Shown here: positions 9,581 to 18,480 of the stretch, one piece after another
Layout: each line of letters opens with the position of its first letter
How positions within the stretch are numbered: the stretch's first letter is position 1
From: Candidatus Pantoea varia
GTDB taxonomy: Bacteria; Pseudomonadota; Gammaproteobacteria; Enterobacterales; Enterobacteriaceae
NCBI RefSeq assembly: GCF_900115075.1
Contig: NZ_FOVG01000003.1
Span: 186,001-250,000, forward strand
Direction: 5' to 3'
Length of the DNA: 64,000 nt
Program-made: the position numbers and the translations under genes
The notes under the pieces: generated by a model
Told to the model about the DNA's origin: nothing
Databases searched by the model: none
Seen by the model: the letters and a program-made list of their open reading frames with translations, nothing else

Positions 9581-10393
9581 TTAGCGTGATTGCTTGTTTA
9601 CGCTGAGTAAATCGAATATCACCTTAGCCTGAACACCCCAGCCAACTATTTTCATGGTCAGCTTCGGGCGGCTCATAGTGTCAACTTTACGGAAGTAATC
9701 ACGGGGCATCCATCTGAACAGCCGCCATGCACCTGGCTTTTTCGCCAGCCCCCAAATGCTGTAAACACTGGCAGTAAGCGTTGCCGTATTATAGAAAGCA
9801 AGTCCTGACTCAGCTTTAAATCCCATGAACTCCGCAGCGCGCATTGCACCATCGGCAAACATGCCATCTGTTTTCTCGTCAGACAGGCGGGGAATAAGTT
9901 CTTTAGAGATTCCATTAAATCCGTCCATAACAAGAACGGCACCAGCCAGTACACCAAGAGGCGTCATTGTCGATATCATCAAAGCACCGCCAACAACAGC
10001 AAAACCCGAAATAACGACATAAACAGCGGAAATCATGTAACCCACAATTTTGTTGTTTTCGCGTACAAATTCCACTTTGGCATAGAGTTCTGCTGTCTTT
10101 GTACGCAGTAATCGTCCTTGCTCTTCGAGGTTTTCTGTCTCAGATCTGAGCTGCTTAACGCACTTCATGCATTCTTCATCAGATTTTGCTTGCCGGGCAG
10201 CGGAAAACTGCTTATCAACAACCGATTTTATTTCTTGAACAAACTTCATCTGGATTAGCCCATCCTTAAGATGGAAAGCTGACAACCTGTTGGCTGTAGT
10301 GATCAGCTTCCTGGCTTCAAGATTGACCATTGTTTCAGCCCAGGCTTTATTCCTTCCACCTGAGCGCATCATTTCAAGCAATGCTGCGTCCAT
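9581..10393 (-). CDS. DUF4225 domain-containing protein
   Basis: 270 aa when started at the ATG at 10393, which has a strong AGGGAG ribosome site; an upstream ATG (10468) would add 25 residues but lacks one. The first half is helical and charged, with a likely coiled coil near EENLEEQGRLLRTKTAELYAK shortened across residues 105-130. A long glycine-rich hydrophobic hairpin follows at about residues 140-180 (VVISGFAVVGGALMIS), then a soluble C-terminus. DUF4225 has no established function. The glycine-rich hairpin resembles membrane-inserting segments, and the tail-to-tail 2-TM neighbour makes a toxin-immunity pair worth testing. Family call good; role unknown. Confidence 0.75.
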   Translation of the reverse strand: MDAALLEMMRSGGRNKAWAETMVNLEARKLITTANRLSAFHLKDGLIQMKFVQEIKSVVDKQFSAARQAKSDEECMKCVKQLRSETENLEEQGRLLRTKTAELYAKVEFVRENNKIVGYMISAVYVVISGFAVVGGALMISTMTPLGVLAGAVLVMDGFNGISKELIPRLSDEKTDGMFADGAMRAAEFMGFKAESGLAFYNTATLTASVYSIWGLAKKPGAWRLFRWMPRDYFRKVDTMSRPKLTMKIVGWGVQAKVIFDLLSVNKQSR

Positions 10394-10722
10394 TTGTATC
10401 TCCCTATACGTAATATCTTCGATAATACTCTCTGATTGCCCGATGTAAACAGCGGCACGCCGCTCCATCGGTCATCAGCGATGCCAAAATAATAAGCAGT
10501 ATGCGACTACTCAGACGATTGCCAGAATAAGCTGATCCATTGCGTTTGTAGCAAATGAATATGAATGGGTTTAAATATTTATAAATTCAGCCAGACATGT
10601 AATGAACGGTTAAGGTAATAAGAACATTTAATAAAGACCATTGTGCTGAATCCAACATACGATTCGGGAATGGCTTGCCCACTGCTCCTGAGTATCCCCG
10701 AATGTGAGTATTTATTCCGAAC
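10394..10722. other. Non-coding interval upstream of DUF4225 gene
   Basis: About 330 bp with no convincing gene. It should hold the DUF4225 promoter; no clear sigma-70 hexamers stand out. A palindromic repeat copy begins at 10723. Confidence 0.35.
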
Positions 10723-10785
10723 TTCCGCTTTTCGCTCATAGAGGACGTTAGCCTGACGTCAGTCCGATTTGTACTTCCAGCGGAC
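10723..10785 (+). repeat. Interspersed palindromic repeat, two-arm copy
   Basis: First arm TTCCGC...GAGGAC with the loop TTTTCGCTCATA; spacer GTTAGCCTGACGTCA; second arm GTCCGA...AGCGGAC ending 10785. One of the better full-length copies. Confidence 0.75.
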
Positions 10786-10884
10786 ATTTCAGATCATTGG
10801 TCTGCCACCGCTGAGCAGCACCATAGCATTCAGTATATGTCTGCTAATATGCGCGCATTACTATCGCTTCTGGGGAATACTGAC

Positions 10885-11306
10885 ATGCCTCAAATAACCA
10901 TTCATATTCTGAATGCTCAGAAAAAACTCAATGCTCACTGTGAATGGCTGCAGACTAACCTGACCGATACCTACCTACAAGTTACAAGGTTGATGCCGAC
11001 TCCTTCAGTGGATGTCGTCGTTAAGGCCGGGAAGTTTGTTACCCTGAAAAAGGGCATGCCGGTTTTTGTCATGAAGCTGGTGTTATCTAAATAACAGTCG
11101 ATCCTGAAAACCCTGCACTCTGCAAAAATGATGCGCACTCGATTGAACGCATGTTAGCCCATGAACTGCACCATGCTGTAAAGTGGGCAGGACCGGGATA
11201 TAAGGCAGGATTCAACCTCATATCCGGCTATCTCGCAGCATCCCCACATTTAAAAGCATCCATGCTGGCGAACATAAATGCTGAGGAGTTAAAGGCTTTT
11301 ATATGA
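10885..11306 (+). pseudogene. Broken DUF2268-type zinc protease
   Basis: The 5' part (MPQITIHILNAQKKLNAHCE) and the 3' part (VDPENPALCKNDAHSIERML, then AHELHHAVKW) belong to one DUF2268 putative Zn-dependent protease but lie in different frames. Two lesions are visible: a shift near 11050 (a missing base after AAAAAGGG restores the frame) and TAA at 11088-11090 where homologues have Tyr before ITVDPE. The metal-binding HELHH signature survives at 11160-11174. The C-terminal region after ELKAFI is also shorter than in intact members. Not functional as read. Confidence 0.75.
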
Positions 11307-11397
11307 AGTGAAGGCTTCTCATTTCTCTTAAGCCTTCTTCGACTCACAAGCGGACGTTGCTTACATCGTGCTATGTCAGTTTGCCGGGAGCCGGTCA

Positions 11398-11480
11398 AAT
11401 AGGTTTTTATCACCTTTTCAGACAGGGTCGTGTCAGGATGAATTTCTGATACTGACTGGCGTGGTTTTTTACATCATTGA
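11398..11480 (+). repeat. Left copy of ~82-bp inverted repeat flanking the ABC operon
   Basis: By hand alignment about 67 of 82 positions match the reverse complement of 17341-17423. Shared blocks are ATAGGTTTTTAT, TTTCTGATACT, TGGCGTGGTTTTT and ACAT-ATTGA. The two copies face each other across the five-gene transporter. Confidence 0.7.
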
Positions 11481-11500
11481 CCGTCAGACCTCATCATCCA

Positions 11501-11524
11501 GGGAGGATGAAGCCTCCCTTTTTT
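11501..11524 (+). terminator. Intrinsic terminator-like hairpin
   Basis: GGGAGG-ATGAAG-CCTCCC followed by six T residues on the plus strand, immediately 3' of the left inverted repeat and two bases from the convergent ABC operon's stop codon. Confidence 0.65.
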
Positions 11525-11525
11525 A

Positions 11526-12500
11526 TTACGCCAACTGCACCCAGTGACACGCCACCTGATGGCCGGGGCGCATTTCGCGCAGTTCCGGAATTTCTGTGCG
11601 GCAGCGTACCGTTGCCTGCGGACATCGGGAAGAGAAGCGACAGCCAGAGGGCGGGCGTGACGGATCCGGGATTTCCCCCTGCACTACCGCCACGGGTACG
11701 CTTCCAGGGGCGAGCGTCGGCACCGCCGCCAGCAGCGCCTGGGTGTAGGGGTGAAGCGGCTGGCTGAACAGCGCATCGCGGCTGGCAGTTTCCACCAGTT
11801 TCCCCAGGTACATAACTGCCACGTCATCACACAAATGCTCCACGACACCGAGATCGTGAGAGATAAACAGGAAGGTGACGCCATGGTCATCGCGCAAATC
11901 GGAAAACAGGTTAATGATTTGCGCCTGAATAGAGACATCCAGCGCAGAGATGGGCTCGTCGGCAATAATAAAATCCGGGTTGAGGATCAGCGCTCTGGCG
12001 ATGCCGATACGCTGGCGCTGGCCGCCGGAAAACTCATGAGGAAAGCGATTGTAATGCTGCGGCGCCAGTCCACATATTTTCATTACCTCCAGCACTTTGT
12101 CTCGCACTTCTTCTTTACTGCACAGCTTGTGCTCCAGCATTGCTTCCCCAATTGCATCACCTATCCGAATACGCGGATTCAGTGAGCTGTAAGGATCCTG
12201 AAATACCAACTGGATTTTAGGGCGCAGCGCACGCATCTGTTTCGGCGTCAGGTCCTGCAACTCCTGACCACGATATTTCACGCTACCTGCCGTTTTGTCA
12301 TAAAGCCCCAGCAGCGTGCGTCCTACGGTGGTTTTACCGCTACCGGATTCGCCCACCAGGCCAAAAATGGTGCCGGGTCGAATGTTAAAACTGACGCCGT
12401 CCACGGCGCGTAACTGTCCGGTTTCCTGACCAAAAAGCCCGTCGCGTAGCGAGAAATGTTTTTTCAGCTCGTCTACTTCAATAACATATTGCTGGCTCAT
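11526..12500 (-). CDS. Peptide-type ABC importer, ATP-binding subunit (DppF/OppF-like)
   Basis: 324 aa from the ATG at 12500, which overlaps the preceding stop as ATGA; a longer frame to 12581 has no merit. Walker [10 protein letters not shown], signature [14 protein letters not shown], Walker [15 protein letters not shown] and the D-loop are intact. The C-terminal oligopeptide/dipeptide extension carries [14 protein letters not shown], with cysteines typical of this subfamily. It energises import with the DppD-like partner. Last gene of a five-gene operon encoded from 17129 to 11526. Substrate could be peptides, opines or similar; the sequence does not say. Confidence 0.92.
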   Translation of the reverse strand: MSQQYVIEVDELKKHFSLRDGLFGQETGQLRAVDGVSFNIRPGTIFGLVGESGSGKTTVGRTLLGLYDKTAGSVKYRGQELQDLTPKQMRALRPKIQLVFQDPYSSLNPRIRIGDAIGEAMLEHKLCSKEEVRDKVLEVMKICGLAPQHYNRFPHEFSGGQRQRIGIARALILNPDFIIADEPISALDVSIQAQIINLFSDLRDDHGVTFLFISHDLGVVEHLCDDVAVMYLGKLVETASRDALFSQPLHPYTQALLAAVPTLAPGSVPVAVVQGEIPDPSRPPSGCRFSSRCPQATVRCRTEIPELREMRPGHQVACHWVQLA

Positions 12501-13477
12501 GCGATCGGCTCCGCTAACTCGCTGTGAATACATGCGGCTTGCCGCGTATGCCCGATCAGCGGCGGAATGCCCGCGTGGCACTGCGCGGTTCTGCGTTCGC
12601 AGCGATCATAGAACGCGCAGTACGACGGCAGTTCGGCCAGATCAGGCACCTGTCCGGGAATGGAGTAGAGGCGGCGTCGGCGCTCGCCTGGAACAGGGCG
12701 CGACGCAATAAGCCCTTTGGTATAAGGGTGCAGCGGGTTGTGTAGCACGTCGGCAGTCGGGCCTTGCTCAACGATGCGCCCGGCGTACATCACCACGACA
12801 TGTTCCGCCATCTGCGCGATAACCCCCAAATCATGCGTGATCAGCATCAACGCCATCTGCTGCGCCCGCGCCTGGTCGCGCAGTAAGCGCAGGATTTGCG
12901 CCTGCACGGTGACATCCAGCGCCGTGGTTGGCTCATCGGCAATCAGCAGCTTCGGCTGGCAGCTTAACGCCATGGCAATCATGATGCGCTGCAACATGCC
13001 GCCGGAAAGCTGATGCGGATAGCAGCCCATCAGACTCTCCGCCCGCCCGAGTCCGACATCGGCGATCTGCTGCGTGGCATGCTTCCAGGCCGCTTTTGCT
13101 GTTTCGCCGCGATGGCGTATCAGCGGTTCACAAAGCTGCTCGCCAATGGTCAGCACCGGATTGAGCGCTGTCATCGGCTCCTGAAAGATCATCGCTAACT
13201 GATTACCACGCAGATCGGCCATTTTCGACGGCTTCAGGGCAAGCAGATCGGTCCCCTGAAAGCGGATTTCTCCGTCGTCGATACGCGCAACCTGCGGCGG
13301 TAACAGCCCCATCAGCGACATGGCGGTAACGCTTTTGCCGCAGCCAGATTCACCAACAATGCCAATGGTTTGCCCTGCCTGAATGGTAAAGGAGACATCC
13401 TGCACAGCGTGCACGCGCCCCTGCTCGCTGGCGAAGGAGATGGATAAGTTATTAAAGGTAATTAGCGGCTCGCTCAT
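12497..13477 (-). CDS. Peptide-type ABC importer, ATP-binding subunit (DppD/OppD-like)
   Basis: 326 aa. Walker A GESGCGKS, signature [15 protein letters not shown], Walker [15 protein letters not shown]-loop ITHDLG. The C-terminal region has the [15 protein letters not shown] cysteine cluster common to DppD, OppD and GsiA. Both junctions are translational overlaps: ATGA with the permease upstream and ATGA with the second ATPase downstream. The two ATPases differ enough to form a heterodimer, as in Dpp/Opp systems. Confidence 0.92.
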   Translation of the reverse strand: MSEPLITFNNLSISFASEQGRVHAVQDVSFTIQAGQTIGIVGESGCGKSVTAMSLMGLLPPQVARIDDGEIRFQGTDLLALKPSKMADLRGNQLAMIFQEPMTALNPVLTIGEQLCEPLIRHRGETAKAAWKHATQQIADVGLGRAESLMGCYPHQLSGGMLQRIMIAMALSCQPKLLIADEPTTALDVTVQAQILRLLRDQARAQQMALMLITHDLGVIAQMAEHVVVMYAGRIVEQGPTADVLHNPLHPYTKGLIASRPVPGERRRRLYSIPGQVPDLAELPSYCAFYDRCERRTAQCHAGIPPLIGHTRQAACIHSELAEPIA

Positions 13478-14421
13478 TTCAGGCTCCGTTTCATCTTCGG
13501 ATCCAGTGCATCGCGCAGGCCATCGCCCAGCACATTAATGGCGATGACGGTCAGAAAAATGGCAATGCCCGGCGGCATCCACAGCCACGGGCGACGCTGA
13601 AAATCGATCAGGCTGTTGGCCGCGTCCATCATATTGCCCCATGAAGGCGTTGGCGGTACGACGCCAAGGCCGAGGTAGCTAAGCGCGGATTCCATCAGAA
13701 TGGCGTTGGCCACCGCCATCGTCGCCATCACCACCAGAATGGGTATGGTGTTCGGCAACAGATGACCGAACAGACGGCGGCGAGAAGAGAGGCCCAGGAC
13801 CTGCGTCGCCAGCATAAAATCGCGTTCACGCAGTGAGAGGATTTGCCCGCGCACCAGCCGCGCCAGCTTCGGCCACTCCAGCAGGCTAAGCATCACCACG
13901 ACCATGTAGATGCGCGAATCAGACGAAAAATCGAGCTCAGACAACATCGCTCCGGCGACAATCAGCAGCGGCAGGCTTGGAATCGTCATCACCAGATCCG
14001 CCATGCGCATAATCAGTTTGTCCGTCCAGCCGCCGGCATAACCGGATACCGCCCCCAGCAGGTAGCCCAGAGCCACCGAAAGTAGCATGGTCATCAGGCC
14101 AATCATCAGCGAGATACGTCCGGCAAGCAGCAGGCGGGTATAAATATCGCGGCCAAGAAAATCGGTGCCCAGCCAGTGTTCTGCGCCAGGCGGTTTGTTG
14201 ATCATCAGCGCATCGGTGGCGTCATCTTTCCACGGCGACCACACCGGACCAAGCACGCACCAGATGGTCATGATTACCAGCAGAACCAGGCACAGCATCG
14301 ACAGATGATTGTGGCGCAGCGCTTTCCACGCCTGGTGCCACGGAGACGGTGTGGCCTGCGCCATCGCCGGAATTTCCGCCTTGCGTAAGCGGCGATTCGT
14401 TGAGAAAAGGGAACCGAACAT
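13474..14421 (-). CDS. Peptide-type ABC importer, permease (DppC-like)
   Basis: 315 aa from the ATG at 14421 (TGATG overlap with the upstream permease stop); the frame extends to 14454 but that start lies inside the previous gene. A cytoplasmic N-terminus precedes an OppC_N-type first helix (SMLCLVLLVIMTIWCVLGPV), then HWLGTDFLGRDIYTRLL and five further membrane helices. The EAA-like loop for ATPase contact is in the VLGLSSRRRLFGHLLPN region. It pairs with the DppB-like subunit to form the pore. Confidence 0.92.
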   Translation of the reverse strand: MFGSLFSTNRRLRKAEIPAMAQATPSPWHQAWKALRHNHLSMLCLVLLVIMTIWCVLGPVWSPWKDDATDALMINKPPGAEHWLGTDFLGRDIYTRLLLAGRISLMIGLMTMLLSVALGYLLGAVSGYAGGWTDKLIMRMADLVMTIPSLPLLIVAGAMLSELDFSSDSRIYMVVVMLSLLEWPKLARLVRGQILSLRERDFMLATQVLGLSSRRRLFGHLLPNTIPILVVMATMAVANAILMESALSYLGLGVVPPTPSWGNMMDAANSLIDFQRRPWLWMPPGIAIFLTVIAINVLGDGLRDALDPKMKRSLK

Positions 14422-15380
14422 CACGACCTCACGCGAATGCGCGGGTCGGCCCACGCGTACAATATATCGGCAATCAGGTTGCCAACAATGGTTAATACCG
14501 CCAGAAACAGGGTGAACCCCATCAGCACCGGATAATCGCGGGCGGCCAGAGAATCAATATGAATATGCCCTGCGCCCGGCCAGTTAAACACCTTTTCGGT
14601 GATGATCGCGCCGGAAAACAGCCCCGGCAGCTCAAAACCAAGCAGGGTGATGATCGGCAGCAACGCATTGCGCAGCGCGTGTTTAAGGATCACTGTGCGT
14701 TCGCGCAGCCCTTTGGCGCGCGCGGTGCGGATAAAATCCATTTTCACCACGTCAAGCATGCTGGCACGGAAATAGCGTGTCAGGCTGCCCGCCTGCAACA
14801 TCACCAGCGCCATGACCGGTAACACCAGATGCGCCGCAACCTGCATCACCCACACCCAGCCGTTATCGTCGCTGCCGGTGTTGGTCATGCCGCCCACTGG
14901 CAGCCAGTGCAGATCGACTGCGAACCACTTAATAAGCAACAGGCAGAGAAAAAAGGTTGGGAAAGACATGGCAGCGAACACCGACACGCTCACCAGATGA
15001 TCGAACAGCGAATTGGGTTTCAGCGCCGAGGCAACGCCCACCGCAAGCCCGATGCTCCAGTAAAACACCAGCGCAACGCTTGCCAGCAGGAACGAGTTCC
15101 AGATGTACTGGTTAAGTAGCTGACTCACCGGAATTTGGTATTGCAGCGAGAACCCCAAATCGCCGCGCAGCAACTGGCCGAGCCAATGCAGATAGCGGGT
15201 AAGGATCGGTTGATCGAGTCCATAAATAGCTTTCAGTTCGGCGGCGCGGGCGGCGGTGAGGGTAATGTTACCGTCGATAAAGTCGCCGGGCGTTTTCGCG
15301 AAAAGCATAAAAATAATCAGTGATGCGAGCAGCAGCATTGGCAGGGTTTGCAGCAGTCGCCTGAGGATAAAATTGCGCAT
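14421..15380 (-). CDS. Peptide-type ABC importer, permease (DppB-like)
   Basis: 319 aa with six predicted membrane helices. It opens MRNFILRRLLQTLPMLLLAS as DppB/OppB proteins do. The ATPase-contact loop is RTARAKGLRERTVILKHALRN (about residues 218-238). It follows the binding-protein gene after 45 bp containing a stable hairpin that may lower its expression relative to the binding protein. Overlaps the next permease by one base (TGATG). Confidence 0.92.
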   Translation of the reverse strand: MRNFILRRLLQTLPMLLLASLIIFMLFAKTPGDFIDGNITLTAARAAELKAIYGLDQPILTRYLHWLGQLLRGDLGFSLQYQIPVSQLLNQYIWNSFLLASVALVFYWSIGLAVGVASALKPNSLFDHLVSVSVFAAMSFPTFFLCLLLIKWFAVDLHWLPVGGMTNTGSDDNGWVWVMQVAAHLVLPVMALVMLQAGSLTRYFRASMLDVVKMDFIRTARAKGLRERTVILKHALRNALLPIITLLGFELPGLFSGAIITEKVFNWPGAGHIHIDSLAARDYPVLMGFTLFLAVLTIVGNLIADILYAWADPRIRVRS

Positions 15381-15392
15381 AGCTTTCTCATG

Positions 15393-15420
15393 ACAACTGC
15401 CGGCAAACCCCGGCAGTTGT
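15393..15420 (-). promoter_or_regulatory. Intercistronic hairpin in the ABC operon
   Basis: A perfect 11-bp stem (ACAACTGCCGG/CCGGCAGTTGT) with a 6-base loop lies between the binding-protein stop and the first permease start. Such structures commonly protect the abundant binding-protein mRNA from 3' decay or cause partial termination; no U-run follows. Confidence 0.65.
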
Positions 15421-15425
15421 TAGTG

Positions 15426-17129
15426 TTATTTAACGATTTTCACATCCGGCAGGCTACCGGTCAGCCCGTTGTAAATATCCGGTTTAAAGCCGGTGACGCG
15501 GGCACTACTGGCCGACAAAATCTCGCGGTTACCCAGCAGAATCACCGGCGGATCCTCCGCCAGCACTTTATATAGCTGGTGGTAAATCGGTTTGCGTTTT
15601 TCCACATCCAGCACCGCATTGCCTTCGTTGATCAGCTTATCAACCTGCGGATTGTTATAGCCGGACTCTTTCGCTTCCGTGCTGTAATAATCCCACACGC
15701 CATCATGTGGATCGTTGAGTGTGCTGGTGCTGAAAGAGGCCAGGTCATAGTTACCGGCTTTACGCTGCGCCATGAGGGCGTTGAAATCCACTACCTGCGG
15801 CTTCAACAGTACGCCAATCTGCTGCCAGTTCTCTTTGGCGATGGGGATCAGCGCATCGTTCAGCACTTTCTTGCTCACCAGCAGCGTCAACGCCAGACGT
15901 TTACCGTCCTTCACGCGGATGCCATCAGGCCCCGGTTTCCAGCCCGCTTCATCAAGAAGTTTCTTCGCCTGTGCCGGGTCAAATTTGTATGGATTCACGC
16001 CATCTGTGTTATACGCCCATGAAATCGGGGCAATAGGTTCAATTGCCACTTTGCCATAGCCCTGATAAACCACATCAATCAACTTCTGGCGGTCGAGACC
16101 ATAAATCAGCGCCTGTCGCACTTTCACGTCCTGCAACGCCGGGCGACGTACGTTGAATTCCACTTTGCTGTAGTCGCTGGAGCCGAACAGGTTGATATTG
16201 GCGAAGCCCAGTATTTTCAGTTGTTCGATATCATCAGGGCGAGAAGTAAACGAGTCATAATCGGTTTCGCCGGTCTGGAACAACTGGAAGTTAGTGGATG
16301 GGTTGGTTACGCGGTAGATAAAGCGCGGCGTCGGTGGTGTACCACGGTAAAAATGGGTATTAGCGTGGAAACGAATCTCCTGGCCCGGGATATATTTATC
16401 ATAGACATACGGTCCATTGCCCAGCGGTTTACCGTGCAACGTGCGCAGATAGTCGAGATTGCCGCGCTGATACCCTTTCCCATAATACGCTTTCGACAAC
16501 ACCGGGCCGCCAATTTTCGCCAGTGTTGTCGCGCCAGGCTGGCTGGTGGTGACCTGTAAGGTCAGCGGGTCGATCACTTTCAGACCACTGACGCTATCAG
16601 CTTTTCCGGCTTTATACTCCGCGCCGCCCACAATGTTGGCGAGGGTGATGTCAGTATCGCCATCATATTTCGGGTCATGCAGCACGGTCAGGGTAAACGC
16701 CACGTCTTCGGCGGTGAGGGGCGAGCCGTCGCTGAAAGTCAGGTTCGGGCGCAGCTTGATGGTATAGACATTGTTATCCTGACTGACGCTCCAGCTTTCG
16801 GCCAGGCCTGGCACCAGCTTGCCGTGGCTATCCCAGTCGATCAGACGTGAGAAAATCACGTTGGTGACGTTTTCATCCCAGCCGTTAACAAAGAAATAAG
16901 GGTTAAAAATACCCTGCGGTTCAGAGATACCTGCCACCACCGTGTCTTTACGCAGCTTAGCCACTGCCGGAATCTGGCTGGTATCAGTGGCTGGTGTAAT
17001 GCCCTCTTTTAAGAGTGCATCGGCAAAAGAGGCTGAAGAGAAAGCCACCATACTGCTAAGTAACGCGATTTTAAGCGCCAGAGTAAAACGCGTGGGTTTT
17101 GTTTTTATTCTTTTCAGTAGGATGGACAA
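15426..17129 (-). CDS. Periplasmic solute-binding protein, family 5 (peptide type)
   Basis: 567 aa, SBP_bac_5 fold. A signal peptide (about residues 12-36, ALKIALLSSMVAFSSASFA) is followed by mature sequence with the family segment VPGLAESWSVSQDNNVYTIKLR, shortened here to LAESWSVSQDNNVYTI, and LTFSDGSPLTAEDVAFT. The start is TTG at 17129 with GAGGGAG seven bases upstream; no ATG is suitably placed. First gene of the importer operon. Slightly longer than DppA/OppA (about 535 aa). The ligand is unknown; the subgroup resembles binding proteins annotated for peptides, opines or plant-derived compounds. Confidence 0.9.
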   Translation of the reverse strand: MSILLKRIKTKPTRFTLALKIALLSSMVAFSSASFADALLKEGITPATDTSQIPAVAKLRKDTVVAGISEPQGIFNPYFFVNGWDENVTNVIFSRLIDWDSHGKLVPGLAESWSVSQDNNVYTIKLRPNLTFSDGSPLTAEDVAFTLTVLHDPKYDGDTDITLANIVGGAEYKAGKADSVSGLKVIDPLTLQVTTSQPGATTLAKIGGPVLSKAYYGKGYQRGNLDYLRTLHGKPLGNGPYVYDKYIPGQEIRFHANTHFYRGTPPTPRFIYRVTNPSTNFQLFQTGETDYDSFTSRPDDIEQLKILGFANINLFGSSDYSKVEFNVRRPALQDVKVRQALIYGLDRQKLIDVVYQGYGKVAIEPIAPISWAYNTDGVNPYKFDPAQAKKLLDEAGWKPGPDGIRVKDGKRLALTLLVSKKVLNDALIPIAKENWQQIGVLLKPQVVDFNALMAQRKAGNYDLASFSTSTLNDPHDGVWDYYSTEAKESGYNNPQVDKLINEGNAVLDVEKRKPIYHQLYKVLAEDPPVILLGNREILSASSARVTGFKPDIYNGLTGSLPDVKIVK

Positions 17130-17340
17130 AATGGCTCCCTCATCAAATGTTTGTGTTGAATTTACAAATCATGACGAAAGATAAAAGCCGCACTGCACCC
17201 TGTCTAGCAACGAAACAATCTGGCTTATAGCAAATTATCATTAGTAGATTTCTGAGAAAGCAATGCTTAATTTCAGCTAAAGAAGATGAGACATCACGCG
17301 GGGCAGTCGAAGAGTTCTGATATCGTAAGGAATTTAACAA

Positions 17341-17423
17341 TCAATAATGTGAAAAACCACGCCATTGAGTATCAGAAATCAATTCTGACAAGCTCTTTTC
17401 TTAAAATGGTCATACAAACCTAT
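17341..17423 (-). repeat. Right copy of ~82-bp inverted repeat flanking the ABC operon
   Basis: The reverse complement aligns with 11398-11480 at about 80 percent identity with three one-base gaps. It lies about 210 bp upstream of the binding-protein start, so the repeat pair encloses the whole operon and its promoter region. Confidence 0.7.
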
Positions 17424-17466
17424 CTGTTTTGCTCCCCGTTGATACTTATATCCGGCGGTTAGGAAT

Positions 17467-17531
17467 GATCGCATTTTGCTAACAGCGGACATTGCACCCC
17501 TATCTGTCCTCTTTGTGCCAAGAGCGGACGT
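17467..17531 (+). repeat. Interspersed palindromic repeat, two-arm copy
   Basis: First arm GATCGC...GCGGAC then ATTGC; second arm GTCCTC-TTTGTGCCAAGA-GCGGAC then GTTGC. It lies just outside the right inverted repeat. Confidence 0.65.
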
Positions 17532-17555
17532 TGCTAACCTTCTGGTGGTAATTAT

Positions 17556-17591
17556 AAAAAAATACCTGCCCCCCGCGGAGGAGGACAGGTA
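17556..17591 (-). terminator. Minus-strand intrinsic terminator of a possible small RNA
   Basis: On the minus strand ACCTGTCC...GGCAGGT closes a GC-rich hairpin and is followed by seven T residues. The 100-150 bp upstream (to about 17730) contain another inverted repeat (GAGCG...CGCTC) but no recognised gene. A related unit ends at 17872. Confidence 0.6.
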
Positions 17592-17871
17592 CGAAACGCG
17601 GTGGTAGCGTATTGTACTGTTATGTAGTTTTTGACGTTGCGATGAAGACGCCTGGCAATCCCGTCAGACATCCTCCCGTCACTGAGCGGTAGGAGCGCTC
17701 ACCTATGACACAACACTATCTATATTAATTACTTAAGAGTCAGTCGCAAGCGTAAGCGGTAAATTAGAAAATGTCTGGTGAAAAAACTGGCGAGGGGCTG
17801 ACATGTACCGTGCCCATCTCTGCAGGCTTGGTCGAGGGTGATTTGAAATTAGTCACTTGTGAGGCTTTAAC

Positions 17872-17905
17872 AAAAAACCTGCCATCCCGAATAAAGGATG
17901 CAGGT
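17872..17905 (-). terminator. Second minus-strand terminator, similar unit
   Basis: ACCTGCATCC...GGATgGCAGGT hairpin with a T6 run on the minus strand. The preceding 80 bp share AACTACA, AGTACA and CACC elements in the same order as the unit ending at 17556, and begin with a GCTCAC/GTGAGC hairpin. Two diverged copies of one small-RNA-like element are suspected. Confidence 0.5.
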
Positions 17906-17991
17906 GTAAGTGAGGTGATCGCTCCTGTGTACTCTGTAGTTATCGACCTTTCAATAATGCTCACAAGGAGCAGGTGAGCTGGCGCCACTTC

Positions 17992-18052
17992 TTGTTTTCG
18001 CTCATAGCAAACTATGGGGCCGCATCAGTCCGCTATGTGCCAAAAGCAGACC
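17992..18052 (+). repeat. Interspersed palindromic repeat, two-arm copy
   Basis: First arm loop TTTTCGCTCATAG is conserved but its stem has decayed; second arm GTCCGC-TATGTGCCAAAA-GCAGAC at 18028-18051. It lies within the leader of the DUF6434 gene. Confidence 0.65.
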
Positions 18053-18129
18053 TTGAGAAATTCCAGCTTGTCAGACTAAAGTGGATTACTAATTTTCATT
18101 CAAAACTACTCATTACAGGAGCTGGAAAG

Positions 18130-18339
18130 ATGCAAACCGATTGGCATTGCTCCTCATTAACACGTTCCACAATCATTGATAAAAACTATAAAAACACACA
18201 AAACGTTCGCCGTTTCATGATTAAAGAGTGTGGGGAGGATTTTCGATTCAATCGTGAATTAATGAGCTGGATAAGTAATGCTACCCCTAAGAATTTGGGT
18301 GATGTTGTGGATGAGTGGAAACGTAGGTATAAACCTTAA
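18130..18339 (+). CDS. DUF6434 small protein
   Basis: 69 aa from the ATG at 18130 (GGAAAG ribosome site). The frame is open further upstream, but that part runs over the intergenic repeat. The family pattern is clear: DWHCSSLTRSTIID, YKNTQNVRRFM, then RELMSWISNATPKNLGDVVD, a SAP-like helical module ending EWKRR. Function is not established; the fold is suspected to bind nucleic acid. It is a single-gene unit upstream of an arginase-like gene. Confidence 0.75.
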   Translation: MQTDWHCSSLTRSTIIDKNYKNTQNVRRFMIKECGEDFRFNRELMSWISNATPKNLGDVVDEWKRRYKP

Positions 18340-18341
18340 AA

Positions 18342-18386
18342 GGTGGACGCCAGCCTCTCGCTCATAGCGAACCATATGCATTCTGG
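18342..18386 (+). repeat. Interspersed palindromic repeat, degenerate copy
   Basis: The conserved CTCGCTCATAGCGAAC core of arm one is present; the second arm is reduced to TTCTGGCAC. It lies 3' of the DUF6434 gene. Confidence 0.5.
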
Positions 18387-18480
18387 CACAGGTTAGCACC
18401 TCGAATTTTATCTCGGCGATAGATTAGCTGTATAAAAAATCTTAGTTCCTGTGGGACATTAACCAGTTAAAAAGGATTTT

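Noticed and set aside
11526..17129. Glutathione importer (GsiABCD)
   Set aside because: GsiA is a fused double ATPase; here the ATPases are separate, as in Dpp/Opp/Ddp systems.
17552..17671. 39-codon minus-strand frame starting MSDGIARRLHRN
   Set aside because: Its end is simply translation through the terminator hairpin, and GGGAGG abuts the ATG too closely for a ribosome site.
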